This document shows, one piece after another, positions 37,992 to 46,896 of a stretch of 64,000 nucleotides of DNA. The notes beneath the pieces are model-generated. The model was not told the origin of the DNA. It worked only from the letters and a program-made list of their open reading frames with translations, and did no database searches. The stretch spans positions 62,001 to 126,000 of the forward strand of contig NZ_FNAE01000007.1 of assembly GCF_900101755.1 (NCBI RefSeq). Direction: 5' to 3'. The position numbers were made by a program, and so were the translations under genes. Position 1 is the stretch's first letter; every line of letters starts with the position of its first letter. Source of the stretch: Ectopseudomonas alcaliphila (lineage in GTDB: Bacteria; Pseudomonadota; Gammaproteobacteria; Pseudomonadales; Pseudomonadaceae).

Positions 37992-39881
37992 CTAGCGGGC
38001 CAGGCACTGCGTCGCCCCCTGCGCCTTGCGCGTGTACCACAGCACGCGGCTGACGCCGCGGGTGATGGCCACGTAGGCCAGGCGCCGGGCTTCGTCCTGC
38101 ATGGCCTGGTCGTAGCTGCCGCTGAAGAAGCCACTGTGGGCATAGAGCGCATTGCGCAGCGGGTGCTTCTCCACCGGCAGGCAGTCGTCGAGGATGATCG
38201 CTACTTCGGCCTGCAGGCCCTTGGCGCGGTGGATGGTCATGGCTCTGACCGGTAGCGCCTTGTCCAACTGCGCGCGCACCTGTTGCAGCGGCTCGTTGCG
38301 CCGGCTGAGCAGCAGCACGGCGGTGCGATCCGCGTTGGGGCGCTCGCTGACATGCTGGCACTGCGCGGAGATTTCCTTGAGCAGAGCCGCCAGGCCGCTG
38401 GCCAGGTCGAAGCGCTGGATCAGCTTGACGCCGTGGTCACCCGGTTGCATTGCCTTGGCCGCGACGCAGGTCTTGGCCTGCTTGTTCTGCACTTCGGCCA
38501 GCACCTTCTCACCATCGCGGATCACCGGCTCGATGCTGCGGTAGTTGGTGCCCAGCAGCAAGGTGGTGCTCTTGCCGCGGCCACGGCTGGGAAAGTGCCG
38601 GTCGAAATCGATGAACAGCTCCGGCGAGCTGCCGCGCCAACCGTAGATCGACTGCCAGTCATCGCCGATGGCCATCAGGCTGATGCGCTCGCCTGCGCCG
38701 TGCAGCCGACGATGCATGGCCTGCAGCCATTGCACGATCTGCGGCGAGATGTCCTGGAATTCGTCGATCAGCAGGTGGCTCAGTGCAAGCAGGGCGGGGC
38801 CGGGCTTGCCAGCCTCGGTCCCTTGCAGGCCGTCGCTCAGTTGCGCGAAGGCACCGTTGAAGCTGATCAGCCCCTGGCTCTTTAGCAGAGCGGTGAAGTG
38901 CTGGTGGAAACGCTGCATGGCCTCGATGAAGTCGCGCTCGCGCGCAGCGCAATCCAGGGCTTTCACCTCCAGACGGTCGAGACGAATCCCCAGGCTCTCG
39001 GCGAAGTCGATCTGCCCGTGCAGCAGCTCGAACAGGGGCAGGGCGGCGAATTCGCCAGGCAACTTGCAGGCATCCAGTGGCGCCTTGGCTTTGCCCTTTG
39101 GCGGTTCTTCGGGAGCGGGCAGTTTGAGCAGGCGATGGCTCAGGGCGCGAAAGCGCGAGTCCTCGGCGTAGGCGTTCTGGTAGGCCTGCTTGAGCAGGCG
39201 CTGCTGTGCGGGGCGCAGGCGCCCGCCAGTGAGCGGGTTGTCCGGCTCGTCGCCGGGTTCGTCGAGTTGCTCGAACCAGCGCGGGTTGCCCAGGCTTTCC
39301 TTGGCCAGCGTGGCCATGGCCGCGTGGAAGGTACGCACGCACTGGCGTGCATCGTGCGGGTAGTGCCAGAAGTCGAGCAGACGTTGCAGGCGCTCGCGCA
39401 ACTCGCTGCAGGAGGCGTTGGTGAAGGAAATCACCGTCAGGCGCTTGGGGTCGACCTCCAGGTGGCAGAGCAGGAACACCACGCGCAGTACCAACGTGCT
39501 CGACTTGCCTGAGCCAGCGCCGGCGAAGATGCGCGCCAGCGGCGCACGGCAGAGGATCATCGCCCATTGTTCGTCCGACGGTGCGCCGATCAGCCTGGCG
39601 TTCACCGCCTGCGCCACCCGTTCGCGCATGGCTTTTACCTGGGCGTCTTCGACCTTCAGCCGGGTGCCGGGGTAGATGCCGGCAGGGCCGGGTTTACCGC
39701 TGCCAGCCTTGCTACTGGCGGTTTTCTTGTTGCCGGTGGATTTCTTCTTGCTCTGCTTGCGGACGGGCTTGCGTGGCTGCGCCGCCTCGCGCTCGGCGCG
39801 CAGGTAGGCGGTGGTGTGGGGGAAGTAGCGGGCGAGGGCGCTGGACAGCAAGTGTTTGTAGCGCGCGACGGCAGAAAGCAT
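37992..39881 (-). CDS. UvrD/Rep-like superfamily 1 helicase
   Basis: 629 residues from the ATG at 39881 (MLSAVARYKHLL); the extra 21 codons upstream look non-coding. An N-terminal helix is followed by a very basic linker (about 35-65, PVRKQSKKKSTGNKKTASSK). Walker A is AGAGSGKSST (about 120-129), with VISFTNASCSELRERL after it. Later motifs are LLIDEFQDISPQI (motif II), MAIGDDWQSIYGWRGS (motif III) and TIHRAKGLQAEVAIIL (motif V). It is shorter than UvrD or Rep and its natural DNA substrate is unknown. It faces the Rsm-type RNA gene, separated by its terminator. Confidence 0.9.
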   Translation of the reverse strand: MLSAVARYKHLLSSALARYFPHTTAYLRAEREAAQPRKPVRKQSKKKSTGNKKTASSKAGSGKPGPAGIYPGTRLKVEDAQVKAMRERVAQAVNARLIGAPSDEQWAMILCRAPLARIFAGAGSGKSSTLVLRVVFLLCHLEVDPKRLTVISFTNASCSELRERLQRLLDFWHYPHDARQCVRTFHAAMATLAKESLGNPRWFEQLDEPGDEPDNPLTGGRLRPAQQRLLKQAYQNAYAEDSRFRALSHRLLKLPAPEEPPKGKAKAPLDACKLPGEFAALPLFELLHGQIDFAESLGIRLDRLEVKALDCAARERDFIEAMQRFHQHFTALLKSQGLISFNGAFAQLSDGLQGTEAGKPGPALLALSHLLIDEFQDISPQIVQWLQAMHRRLHGAGERISLMAIGDDWQSIYGWRGSSPELFIDFDRHFPSRGRGKSTTLLLGTNYRSIEPVIRDGEKVLAEVQNKQAKTCVAAKAMQPGDHGVKLIQRFDLASGLAALLKEISAQCQHVSERPNADRTAVLLLSRRNEPLQQVRAQLDKALPVRAMTIHRAKGLQAEVAIILDDCLPVEKHPLRNALYAHSGFFSGSYDQAMQDEARRLAYVAITRGVSRVLWYTRKAQGATQCLAR

Positions 39882-39959
39882 GTGCTGAGGATGACCTGAT
39901 TGGCAAAGCCGGCATGATAAAGCCTGGGGCGCGATGGCAGGCAACGATGGCGCTCTGAT

Positions 39960-39980
39960 AAATGCGCAACTTTGTGCAAG
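39960..39980. promoter_or_regulatory. Tandem half-site motif, copy 2 (candidate AraC-type operator)
   Basis: TGCGCAAC at 39963 and TGTGCAAG at 39973, again 10 bp apart, ending 50 bp upstream of the EamA exporter start. Only one of 21 bases differs from copy 1 (30257-30277) beside the AraC gene. Confidence 0.65.
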
Positions 39981-40030
39981 CGCCTGAGGCTCGCCGGTTC
40001 CAGACTGTGATCAGTCTTGGAGAACCTTCG

Positions 40031-40933
40031 ATGAACCTCTCGCTTTACCTGCTTACCGTACTGATCTGGGGCACCACCTGGATCGCCATCAAGTTTCAGA
40101 TGGGCGAGGTGGCTGTCGCCGCCTCCATTGCTTATCGCTTTGCCCTGGCCTCGGCGGTGCTGTTCGCCATGCTCTGGTTCAGCGGTCGCCTGCAGCCGCT
40201 GGATCGCCGGGGTCAGGGCATCTGCCTGGTGCAGGGGCTGTGCCTGTTCTGCCTCAACTTCCTGTGCTTCTACACCGCCAGCCAGTGGATACCCAGCGGC
40301 CTGATCGCGGTGATCTTCTCCACCGCCACCCTGTGGAATGCGATCAATGCGCGGCTTTTGTTCAAGCAACGCATCGCGCCCAACGTGCTGCTCGGCGGTG
40401 GGCTGGGGCTCAGCGGCCTGGGGCTGCTGTTCTGGCCAGAGCTGGCCGGTCATGAAGCCAGCCGTGAAAGCCTGCTGGGCATTGGCCTGGCGCTGCTCGG
40501 CACGCTGTTCTTCTCGGCCGGCAATATGCTTTCCAGCCTGCAGCAGAAGGCCGGGCTCAAGCCGCTGACCACCAATGCCTGGGGCATGCTCTATGGTGCG
40601 TTGATGCTGGTGATGATATGCCTGGTCAGCGGTACGCCGTTCGCCTTCGAGTGGAACGCGCGCTACGTCGGCTCGTTGCTGTACCTGGCGATTCCCGGCT
40701 CGGTGATCGGTTTTACTGCCTACCTGACCCTGGTCGGGCGCATGGGACCGGAGCGCGCGGCCTATTGCACCGTGCTGTTCCCGGTGGTGGCGCTGAATAT
40801 TTCGGTGTTCGTCGAAGGCTACCAGTGGACGGCACCAGCCCTGTTCGGGCTGGTGCTGGTGATGCTTGGCAACGTGCTGGTGTTTCGCAAGCCGCGGGCG
40901 GTAGTACCCGCCGCTGAACTGGTGAGACGTTAA
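40031..40933 (+). CDS. EamA/DMT-family transporter
   Basis: 300 residues from the ATG at 40031, which has GGAGAA upstream; the earlier in-frame ATG lies in the operator. About ten transmembrane helices form two EamA repeats (LLTVLIWGTTWIAIKFQMGE at the N-terminus, ATLWNAINARLLFKQRI mid-way). It probably exports a small metabolite or drug. The operator motif shared with the AraC gene at 29322-30194 suggests induction by that regulator's ligand. A Fur-box-like sequence starts 9 bases after its stop and belongs to the next gene. Confidence 0.88.
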   Translation: MNLSLYLLTVLIWGTTWIAIKFQMGEVAVAASIAYRFALASAVLFAMLWFSGRLQPLDRRGQGICLVQGLCLFCLNFLCFYTASQWIPSGLIAVIFSTATLWNAINARLLFKQRIAPNVLLGGGLGLSGLGLLFWPELAGHEASRESLLGIGLALLGTLFFSAGNMLSSLQQKAGLKPLTTNAWGMLYGALMLVMICLVSGTPFAFEWNARYVGSLLYLAIPGSVIGFTAYLTLVGRMGPERAAYCTVLFPVVALNISVFVEGYQWTAPALFGLVLVMLGNVLVFRKPRAVVPAAELVRR

Positions 40934-40941
40934 GTTGTTAT

Positions 40942-40960
40942 TTAGTAATCGTTATTATTT
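40942..40960 (+). promoter_or_regulatory. Candidate Fur box before the third TonB receptor
   Basis: The minus-strand reading AAATAATAACGATTACTAA matches the 19-bp Fur consensus GATAATGATAATCATTATC at about 11 positions. The surrounding 40 bases are far more AT-rich than the genes. It lies about 70-90 bp upstream of the receptor start. Confidence 0.5.
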
Positions 40961-41031
40961 ACATTGTATTTACAAAGTTCTAGAGTTCGCTCCTTTTTGG
41001 GCTACGGCCGTTCACTGGGGGAGCGATTCAC

Positions 41032-43095
41032 ATGTGTGTCGTCAGACGCAGTTACCTGGCGCTGGGCGTAGCCCTGGCCTTTACCCATCTGCCTGCCGTG
41101 GCCGAGCGTGTGGAGCTGGAAGGCACCGAAGTGGTGGGCGACTGGCTTGGTGAGGCGAGCGAGGAAGATGTACTGAATCACGCCGGTGCGCGCAGTGTGC
41201 TGCGCCGCCAGCAGATCCAGGAAAGCGGTGCGAGCAGCGTGCGCGAGGTCTTGCGTCGTGTACCCGGTCTGCAGGTGCAGGACAGCAACGGCACCGGCGG
41301 CAGCGATATTTCCCTCAACGTCGGTACGCGCGGTCTGACCTCGCGACTGTCGCCGCGTGCCACCATCCTGCAGGATGGTGTACCCCTGGCGGTGGCGCCC
41401 TATGGTCAGCCGCAGCTGTCGCTGGCGCCCACCAGCCTGGGCAACATCGAGTCCATCGACGTGGTGCGTGGTGGTGGCGCGGTGCGTTATGGCCCGCAGA
41501 ACGTCGGCGGCATCATCAACTTCGTCACCCGCGGGATTCCCGAGGAGCTGGCGCGCGAGGTCAGCTTCCAGAGCGAATCGGCGCCGGCGCAGGGTGGTTT
41601 CCTCAACCGCAGCAGTGCCTTCCTTGGTGGCACCGCGGACAACGGTCTGGGCATGGCCCTGCTGTATTCGGGCGTGCGCGGCGATACCTACCGCGAGCAG
41701 AGTGGCACGCGCATCGACGATGTGATGCTCAAGTACCGTTACGCCCTGAGCGAGATCGACGAGCTGTCCGGCAGCCTGCAGTACTACCGCGCCGACGCCG
41801 ACATGCCGGGCGGCCTTAGCGCTGCCGAGTTCGACCATGATCCCTATGCCAGCAATCGCCCGTACGACAATTTCGAGGGGGACCGCAAGCAGGCGGTGAT
41901 CAAGTACAAGCGCAGCCCGGATGCCCTGAGCAGCTTCGAGGTCACCAGCTTCTACAACACCAGTTACCGGGGCGCCGTGCTGGCCAACAATGGTGCCGAC
42001 AGCCTCACCTGGCTGCGTGAGTTCCCCCGTCACTACGAGGTGTTCGGGATCGAGCCGCGTTATTCTCAGGTGCTGTTCGTTGGCGACAGCAGTCACGAGC
42101 TGGGTGTCGGCTATCGCTATACCGAGGAAGACTCGGCCGAGAAACGCTACGATCGCGTCGGCTTCGGCAGCGGCGGCAACCCGTACAGCGTGCCGCGTCG
42201 TCTGGCCGCTTCGAGCAGTGCCAGCACCGAGGCGCACGCTCTGTATATCGACGACCGCATCGATATCGGCCGCTGGACCCTGACCCCCGGCCTGCGTTAC
42301 GAACAGGTGCGGGTGACCTCGCGCAATCGCCTCAGCGGCGTGGATCAGAAGCAGCGCTACAGCGAACCTCTGCCGTCGCTGAACCTGATGTATCACCTGT
42401 CCGATGCCTGGAAGCTGTATGCCAACGCCAATACCTCATTCGGCAGCATCCAGTACTTTCAACTGTCCCAGGAAAACGATCTGCAAGGCGAGAAGGCTTA
42501 TACCTACGAGCTGGGCACGCGATATGACGATGGTCTGTGGAACGCTGAGCTGACTCTGTTCCGCATCGACTTCGACGATCAGTTGGAATTGACCAATGCC
42601 GTGTGGCGCAATGCTGGCGAGACCCGTCACCGCGGCGCCGAGCTGGCCGGTGGCGTCGATTTCGCTGCTCTCGACCCTCGTCTGGCGGGACTTTCCGTTT
42701 ACGCCTCGCTGGTGCTGACCAAGGCCACGCGCGAGGAGGATGGTCCCAATCAGGGCAATGACGTGCCGTTCTATTCGCGTCAGGTCGCCACGCTCGGCCT
42801 GCGTTACGCCAGCGGCCCTTGGGTGTGGAATCTGGACGGTTACGCACAGACCCGTCAGTTCGCCGACTCCGCCAATACCCGTGAGGAGAGTACCGACGGC
42901 GCGCTGGGAGAGATCCCCGGCTATGCCAGCTGGAACGCCCGCAGTCAGTACGATTTCGGCAATGGCCTGACGTTGGCCGCTGGGGTGAAGAACCTGCTGG
43001 ATCGCCAGTACTACACCCGCTCCACCGATACCAACCGCGGCAAGTATCTAGGTCAACCGCGCACGTTGTACGTGCAGACCAGCCTGAGCTTCTGA
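41032..43095 (+). CDS. TonB-dependent outer-membrane receptor, FecA-like without STN
   Basis: 687 residues with a signal peptide ending near VAERVEL, then a plug domain (RRQQIQESGASSVREVLRRVPGLQV, in parts, and IDVVRGGGAVRYGPQNVGGIINFVTR, in parts) and a barrel ending SLSF. The plug is closest in style to ferric-citrate-type FecA receptors of pseudomonads, but there is no STN domain and no sigma/FecR pair beside it. The AT-rich upstream region with a Fur-like site suggests direct iron repression. The ligand is not certain; a ferric hydroxycarboxylate complex is a guess. Confidence 0.88.
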   Translation: MCVVRRSYLALGVALAFTHLPAVAERVELEGTEVVGDWLGEASEEDVLNHAGARSVLRRQQIQESGASSVREVLRRVPGLQVQDSNGTGGSDISLNVGTRGLTSRLSPRATILQDGVPLAVAPYGQPQLSLAPTSLGNIESIDVVRGGGAVRYGPQNVGGIINFVTRGIPEELAREVSFQSESAPAQGGFLNRSSAFLGGTADNGLGMALLYSGVRGDTYREQSGTRIDDVMLKYRYALSEIDELSGSLQYYRADADMPGGLSAAEFDHDPYASNRPYDNFEGDRKQAVIKYKRSPDALSSFEVTSFYNTSYRGAVLANNGADSLTWLREFPRHYEVFGIEPRYSQVLFVGDSSHELGVGYRYTEEDSAEKRYDRVGFGSGGNPYSVPRRLAASSSASTEAHALYIDDRIDIGRWTLTPGLRYEQVRVTSRNRLSGVDQKQRYSEPLPSLNLMYHLSDAWKLYANANTSFGSIQYFQLSQENDLQGEKAYTYELGTRYDDGLWNAELTLFRIDFDDQLELTNAVWRNAGETRHRGAELAGGVDFAALDPRLAGLSVYASLVLTKATREEDGPNQGNDVPFYSRQVATLGLRYASGPWVWNLDGYAQTRQFADSANTREESTDGALGEIPGYASWNARSQYDFGNGLTLAAGVKNLLDRQYYTRSTDTNRGKYLGQPRTLYVQTSLSF

Positions 43096-43101
43096 CCAAG
43101 G

Positions 43102-43135
43102 GCCGGCTCGCCAAGCCTCAGGTGGGCGAGCCGGC
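43102..43135. terminator. Hairpin at convergent receptor/mnmC ends
   Basis: An 11-bp stem, GCCGGCTCGCC (43102-43112) and GGCGAGCCGGC (43125-43135), overlapping the last codons of mnmC. There is no U-tract, so its role as a terminator is uncertain. Confidence 0.45.
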
Positions 43136-45091
43136 GCCGCGAATCAGCTTGCGCAGGGCGAAGCGGTTGGGATGACAGGCTTCGGCGACCGCGCGTGGCA
43201 GCGGCAGGGGCTCGTCTTCGAGCCAGGCGGCGATCAGCTCGCCGGAAAGCGGTGCGCTGATCAGCCCGCGCGAGCCGTGGCCGCTGTTGATGTACAGGCC
43301 GGGCAGCCAGGGGCAGGGGACGTCCGGCACCTGGCGGGCGTCCTTGGCCAGTACCGCATAGGCCTCGCTGAAGGCCTCGGCATCGGCCAGCGGTCCGACT
43401 ATCGGCAGGTAGTCCGGGCTGGTGCAGCGGAAGGCGGCGCGGCCTTCGAGCTGCGCCGGGTCGATCTGGTCGACCTGCAGGCGCTCGGCCAGATCGGTGG
43501 AAATGTCCATGAGCAGCTCGAGGTTGCCGGCATGCTCGGCAGCGCTCGGCGTCAGGTCGTCGCTGTGGAAGTCGAAGCTGGCGCCCAGGGTGTGCTCGCC
43601 GTCGCGTGGCGGGGCAACGTAGCCCTCGGCGCAGACCACCGTGCGCAGTTCGCTGCTGGCCGGACTGGCCGGCAGGCGGCTGATCTGCCCGCGGATGCGT
43701 TTGAGCGGCAGGTTGGCGCTCTGCGCGAAGCGGCGGATTTCTGCAGCGGCGGCCAGCACCACCACTGGTGCGCTGATCAAGGGGCGCGCGCCCGCCAGCA
43801 CCTGCCACTGTCCATTGTCACGCTGCAGTTGCAGCGCTTCGTGATGCGTCATCAGGCTGATCAGTGGGTGAGCGGCCAGCAACTGGCACAGCGCCGGTGG
43901 ATGCACCCAACCGGCGTCGGGGTAGAACAGGCCGCCAGCCGGTAGACCGATGCCGGCCAGCGTCTCGGCCTGCTCGCGCGTCAGGGATGCCAGCAGGTCG
44001 ACGGGGAAGGCAGCGGCCAGTTTGGCCTGGCGCGCGGCTTCCTTGTCATCGAAGGCCAGCTGCAATACGCCGCAGGCGTCCCAGTCGGCACCACGCTGCA
44101 AGCGTTCGAGCAGGCGGCGGGTATGGCCGAAGCCGGCGACGATCAACTGCGACAGCGCGGTGCCATGGGCCGAGAGCTTGAGGTAGAGCACGCCCTGCGG
44201 GTTGCCCGAGGCCTCGCAGGCAACCGCTGCGTGACGCTCCAGCAGACTCACCCGCCAGCCGCGCGCGGCCAGGCTGGCTGCCGTGGCGCAGCCGGCCAGG
44301 CCGGCGCCGATCACCACCGCGTGTTTTTCCCGCGCCGGGCGTGCGGGACGGGCGAACCAGGGTTTGCCCTCGCCTGTTGGGTTGCCGATGAAGCGCCCCT
44401 TGAGCACTTCCCATTTTTTCCCCAGTCCGGGCACACGCTTCATCTGGAAGCCGGCGTCGATCAGCGCCCGCCGCACCACGCCAGCGCTACTGAAGGTGCC
44501 CAGGGTTGCGTTTGCTGCAGACAACCGCGCCAGTTCGGCGAACAGCTCCGGCGTCCACATCTGCGGATTCTTCGCCGGGTTGAAGCCGTCGAGAAACCAG
44601 GCGTCGATGCGCGCATCCAACTGCGGCAATTGTTCCATCACGTCGCCGATCAACAGGGTCAGCATCACCCGCCCACCGGCCAACAGCAGGCGCTGGAAAC
44701 CGGGGTGAATGGCGCGGTACTGCGTCAGCAGTTCTGCGCTGAACGGCGCGAGCTCCGGCCACAGGGCCAGGGCGCGCTGCAGGTCGTCGTGGCGCAGCGG
44801 ATATTTCTCGACACTGACGAAGTGCAGGCGGGCGCCAGCGGGCGCCTGTTGCTCGAACAACTGCCAGGCGCAGAGAAAATTCAGCCCGGTGCCGAAACCG
44901 GTCTCGCCGATGCTCAGGCATTCGCCGTTGGCGAGAGCGGCGAAGCGCTCAGCCAGGTCGTTGTTGGCGAGAAAGACGTAGCGGGTCTCTTCCAGACCAT
45001 TTTCCTGGGAGAAATAGACGTCGCCGTAGCTGCGCGACAGAGGCTGGCCGCGCTCGTCCCAGTCGAGCTGGGCGTGGTGGGTGTCTGACAT
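43118..45091 (-). CDS. mnmC: Bifunctional tRNA mnm5s2U34 methyltransferase / FAD oxidoreductase
   Basis: 657 residues, the full two-domain MnmC. The N-terminal methyltransferase part (about 1-240) has NGECLSIGETGFGTGLNFL and DAWFLDGFNPAKNPQMW. The C-terminal FAD domain starts HAVVIGAGLAGCATAASLA (about 262) with a GxGxxG motif, and ends near INSGHGSRGLISAPLSGELIA, in parts. It completes the 5-methylaminomethyl modification of the tRNA wobble uridine. It is divergent from the polyphosphate:AMP phosphotransferase gene. Confidence 0.94.
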   Translation of the reverse strand: MSDTHHAQLDWDERGQPLSRSYGDVYFSQENGLEETRYVFLANNDLAERFAALANGECLSIGETGFGTGLNFLCAWQLFEQQAPAGARLHFVSVEKYPLRHDDLQRALALWPELAPFSAELLTQYRAIHPGFQRLLLAGGRVMLTLLIGDVMEQLPQLDARIDAWFLDGFNPAKNPQMWTPELFAELARLSAANATLGTFSSAGVVRRALIDAGFQMKRVPGLGKKWEVLKGRFIGNPTGEGKPWFARPARPAREKHAVVIGAGLAGCATAASLAARGWRVSLLERHAAVACEASGNPQGVLYLKLSAHGTALSQLIVAGFGHTRRLLERLQRGADWDACGVLQLAFDDKEAARQAKLAAAFPVDLLASLTREQAETLAGIGLPAGGLFYPDAGWVHPPALCQLLAAHPLISLMTHHEALQLQRDNGQWQVLAGARPLISAPVVVLAAAAEIRRFAQSANLPLKRIRGQISRLPASPASSELRTVVCAEGYVAPPRDGEHTLGASFDFHSDDLTPSAAEHAGNLELLMDISTDLAERLQVDQIDPAQLEGRAAFRCTSPDYLPIVGPLADAEAFSEAYAVLAKDARQVPDVPCPWLPGLYINSGHGSRGLISAPLSGELIAAWLEDEPLPLPRAVAEACHPNRFALRKLIRGAGSPT

Positions 45092-45226
45092 GGGAGGGTT
45101 CCGCTGGATCGTGTGGCGATTCTACCGTGCTCGGCTACCCCGGCGCTGGGACAAGGCGCCGCGGCTGCGGGCAAAAGCGGGCTTCATCCGTTACCCTGTG
45201 AAGATCGTTTCCAGGGAGGTTGCCGC

Positions 45227-46714
45227 ATGTTCGAATCCGCCGAAATCGGCCGCAGCATTGATAAAACCGTGTTCGAGGCCGAAGAGCCGGCGCTGCGCGA
45301 AGCGCTGTTGGAGGCACAGTATGAGTTGAAGCAGCAGGCGCGGTTTCCGGTCATCGTGCTGATCAATGGCATCGAGGGGGCCGGCAAGGGCGAGACGGTG
45401 AAACTGCTCAGCGAGTGGATGGACCCGCGGCTGATCCAGGTCAGCACCTTCGACGTGCAGACCGACGAGGAACTGGCGCGGCCGCCCGCCTGGCGTTACT
45501 GGCGCCAGCTGCCGCCAAAGGGGCGCATGGGCGTGTTCTTCGGCAATTGGTACAGCCAGATGTTGCAGGGGCGGGTGCACGGCAAGTTCAAGGATGCCGT
45601 GCTGGACCAGGCCATCGACGGCGCCGAGCGTCTGGAACGCATGCTCTGCGATGAAGGCGCGCTGATCTTCAAGTTCTGGTTTCACCTGTCCAAGAAGCAC
45701 ATGAAGGCGCGACTCGAAGCGCTCAAGGACGACCCGCTGCACAGCTGGCGCATCAGCCCGCTGGATTGGCAGCAATCGAAAACCTACGACAAGTTCGTCC
45801 ACCACGGCGAACGCATCCTGCGCCGCACCAGTCGCGACTACGCGCCCTGGTACGTGGTCGAGGGCGTCGATCACTATTACCGCAGCCTCACCGTCGGGCG
45901 CATCCTGCTCGAAGGTCTGCAGGCGGCGCTGGCCAATCCGCAGCGCACCCAGCTGCAACCGCATGCCGCGCCATTGGTGTCGAGCCTGGACAACCGCGGT
46001 CTGCTGGCCAGCCTGGACATGACCCAGGCTCTGGATAAGGACGACTACAAGGAACAACTGGCCACCGAGCAGGCGCGGCTGTCCGGCCTGATGCGCGACA
46101 AACGCATGCGCAAGCACGCCCTGATCGCGGTGTTCGAGGGCAACGACGCCGCCGGCAAGGGTGGCGCCATCCGCCGCGTCACCGGTGCGCTGGACCCGCG
46201 CCAGTACCGCATCGTGCCGGTGGCGGCGCCGACCGAGGAGGAGCGCGCGCAGCCCTACCTGTGGCGCTTCTGGCGGCACATCCCGGCGCGCGGCAAGTTC
46301 ACCATCTTCGACCGCAGCTGGTACGGCCGCGTGCTGGTCGAGCGGGTCGAGGGCTTCTGCAGCCAGGCCGACTGGCTGCGTGCCTATGGCGAGATCAACG
46401 ATTTCGAGGAACAACTGACCAACGCCGGAGTGATCCTGGTGAAGTTCTGGCTGGCCATCGACCAGCAGACCCAACTGGAGCGTTTCAAGGAGCGCGAGCA
46501 GATCCCCTTCAAGCGCTTCAAGATCACCGAGGAGGACTGGCGCAACCGCGACAAGTGGGATGACTACGCCGATGCGGTAGGTGACATGGTCGACCGTACC
46601 AGCACCGAGATTGCGCCCTGGACCCTGATCGAGGCCAACGACAAGCGTTTCGCCCGGGTCAAGGTGCTGCGCACCATCAACGAGGCCATCGAAGCGGCGT
46701 TCGCCAGGGATTGA
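45227..46714 (+). CDS. pap: Polyphosphate:AMP phosphotransferase (two PPK2 domains)
   Basis: 495 residues from the ATG at 45227 with GGGAGG 7 bases upstream; the frame extends further upstream without a ribosome site. Two fused PPK2 domains each have a Walker A loop, GIEGAGKG (48-55) and EGNDAAGKGG (about 304-313). Each also has a lid-region motif (GRMGVFFGNWYSQML and GKFTIFDRSWYGRVL). Such class II PPK2 fusions phosphorylate AMP to ADP using polyphosphate. It is probably a stand-alone transcription unit ending before a REP pair. Confidence 0.93.
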   Translation: MFESAEIGRSIDKTVFEAEEPALREALLEAQYELKQQARFPVIVLINGIEGAGKGETVKLLSEWMDPRLIQVSTFDVQTDEELARPPAWRYWRQLPPKGRMGVFFGNWYSQMLQGRVHGKFKDAVLDQAIDGAERLERMLCDEGALIFKFWFHLSKKHMKARLEALKDDPLHSWRISPLDWQQSKTYDKFVHHGERILRRTSRDYAPWYVVEGVDHYYRSLTVGRILLEGLQAALANPQRTQLQPHAAPLVSSLDNRGLLASLDMTQALDKDDYKEQLATEQARLSGLMRDKRMRKHALIAVFEGNDAAGKGGAIRRVTGALDPRQYRIVPVAAPTEEERAQPYLWRFWRHIPARGKFTIFDRSWYGRVLVERVEGFCSQADWLRAYGEINDFEEQLTNAGVILVKFWLAIDQQTQLERFKEREQIPFKRFKITEEDWRNRDKWDDYADAVGDMVDRTSTEIAPWTLIEANDKRFARVKVLRTINEAIEAAFARD

Positions 46715-46730
46715 GACTGGGACGCGGTAT

Positions 46731-46791
46731 GTAGGAGCCAGCTTGCTGGCGATCCGCAATGAGAAGCCATCGCCGGCAAGCCGGCTCCTAC
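46731..46791. repeat. REP-type inverted repeat (REPIN-like pair)
   Basis: The left arm starts GTAGGAGCCAGCTTGCTGG (46731) and the right arm ends CCGGCTTGCCGGCGAT when read from the other strand. The arms are about 23 bases with two mismatches, flanking a 15-base centre. It has the same GTAGGAGCC head as the repeat at 2110-2183. Confidence 0.82.
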
Positions 46792-46896
46792 CCGGCCCCC
46801 ATCGTCCCGTATACGCCAGATCAATGATGGTCGCACCCTGGGATCGGCTGGATTTATCTTCACGCCATTCGCCATCCAATAACAACGAGGTGCGTC

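Noticed and set aside
45191..46885. 564-codon minus-strand frame over the polyphosphate:AMP phosphotransferase
   Set aside because: Antisense to two intact PPK2 domains and extends into a REP repeat, so not a gene.
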